From contig DCDZ01000040.1 of assembly GCA_002316675.1 (NCBI GenBank), positions 31,477-37,396 on the forward strand: a DNA stretch of 5,920 nucleotides, written 5' to 3'. This document shows positions 5,781 to 5,920 of the stretch, piece after piece (the first letter of the stretch is position 1; each line of letters opens with the position of its first letter). The position numbers and the translations under genes are program-made. The notes below the pieces were generated by a model. It was not told where the DNA came from. It saw only the letters and a program-made list of their open reading frames with translations, and ran no database searches. The DNA comes from Tyzzerella sp. UBA1042. Its GTDB lineage: Bacteria > Bacillota > Clostridia > Lachnospirales > Anaerotignaceae.

Positions 5781-5788
5781 TGTATACA
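5781..5788. promoter_or_regulatory. Second TGTATACA palindrome
   Basis: This is an exact copy of the 8-bp palindrome at 5549-5556, centred 232 bp away. It lies about 60 bp upstream of the -35 of the plus-strand FMN-riboswitch promoter and about 185 bp upstream of the ispE -35. It could be a second site for the same regulator, or chance. Confidence 0.3.
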
Positions 5789-5847
5789 GAATACTTTTTT
5801 ATCCCCTAAATTCATAGGAGACGGCATTTTTTTCTGAAAAATTCCTC

Positions 5848-5875
5848 TTGCAATTTGATGGGAATGGTGTATAAT
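5848..5875 (+). promoter_or_regulatory. Promoter of the FMN riboswitch transcript
   Basis: TTGCAA (5848-5853), a 16-bp spacer and a perfect TATAAT (5870-5875) form a good sigma-A-type promoter on the plus strand. The predicted start near 5882 is a few bases before the riboswitch aptamer, as expected for a riboswitch-controlled message. Confidence 0.75.
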
Positions 5876-5891
5876 GATGTCGTAAAAACAT

Positions 5892-5920
5892 AATACCTCT
5901 TCAGGGCAGGGTGAAATTCC
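5892..5920 (+). ncRNA. FMN riboswitch (RFN element), 5' end only
   Basis: The last bases carry CTTCAGGGCAGGGTGAAATTCC, which matches the highly conserved opening of the RFN aptamer: the P1 5' strand followed by GGGCAGGGTGAAATTCC. The rest of the aptamer and its expression platform lie beyond the right edge. This RNA binds flavin mononucleotide and normally turns off riboflavin synthesis (ribD-E-BA-H) or riboflavin uptake (ribU) genes. The downstream gene should therefore be one of these, on the plus strand, divergent from ispE. The exact 5' limit of P1 is uncertain by a few bases. Confidence 0.9.

Noticed and set aside
5781..5800. GTATACAGAATAC followed by six T as a plus-strand terminator
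   Set aside because: The stem has only 4 A/T-rich base pairs, and no plus-strand gene lies upstream that would need it.
5519..5827. 102-codon minus-strand frame upstream of ispE
   Set aside because: It has no clear ribosome binding site, runs through the stem-loop region and the ispE promoter, ends inside the ispE start codon, and its translation resembles no family I know. Chance reading is more likely.

Overview
The window looks like chromosomal DNA of a Gram-positive anaerobe of class Clostridia, probably Lachnospirales. This rests on gene content (MEP-pathway ispE, an FCD-type GntR regulator, a LysM/G5 wall protein, an SLH-domain secreted protein), purine-rich Shine-Dalgarno sites, TTG/GTG starts, and sigma-A-like promoters. 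No mobile element, tRNA, rRNA or CRISPR array was seen.

All protein genes I can support read on the minus strand. In order of transcription they are: ispE (5522-4608), overlapping by 20 nt a GntR/FCD regulator (4627-3953) that ends in a clear intrinsic terminator (3938-3886); a membrane-anchored LysM-G5 wall protein (3700 or 3739 to 2612); pgi (2541-1207); a decayed metallo-beta-lactamase-fold hydrolase (about 1190-652); and the 5' part of a secreted two-SLH protein (451 to the window edge). At the right end, on the plus strand, a promoter precedes the first ~30 nt of an FMN riboswitch, so the next gene outside the window should be a flavin synthesis or uptake gene.

The ~325 bp between ispE and the plus-strand promoter holds no convincing gene but is rich in structure. 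It has a candidate ispE promoter, two copies of the palindrome TGTATACA plus ATTGTACAAT (plausible operators for the GntR protein), and a run of consecutive stem-loops (5671-5774) that matches no RNA family I recognise.

Functionally, ispE makes isoprenoid precursors, pgi interconverts glucose-6-P and fructose-6-P, and the LysM-G5 and SLH proteins act at the cell surface. I see no complete new defence or mobile system. The items most worth checking are the structured ispE upstream region with its candidate operators, the hairpin between the LysM-G5 gene and pgi, the palindrome at the LysM-G5 promoter, and the decayed hydrolase.
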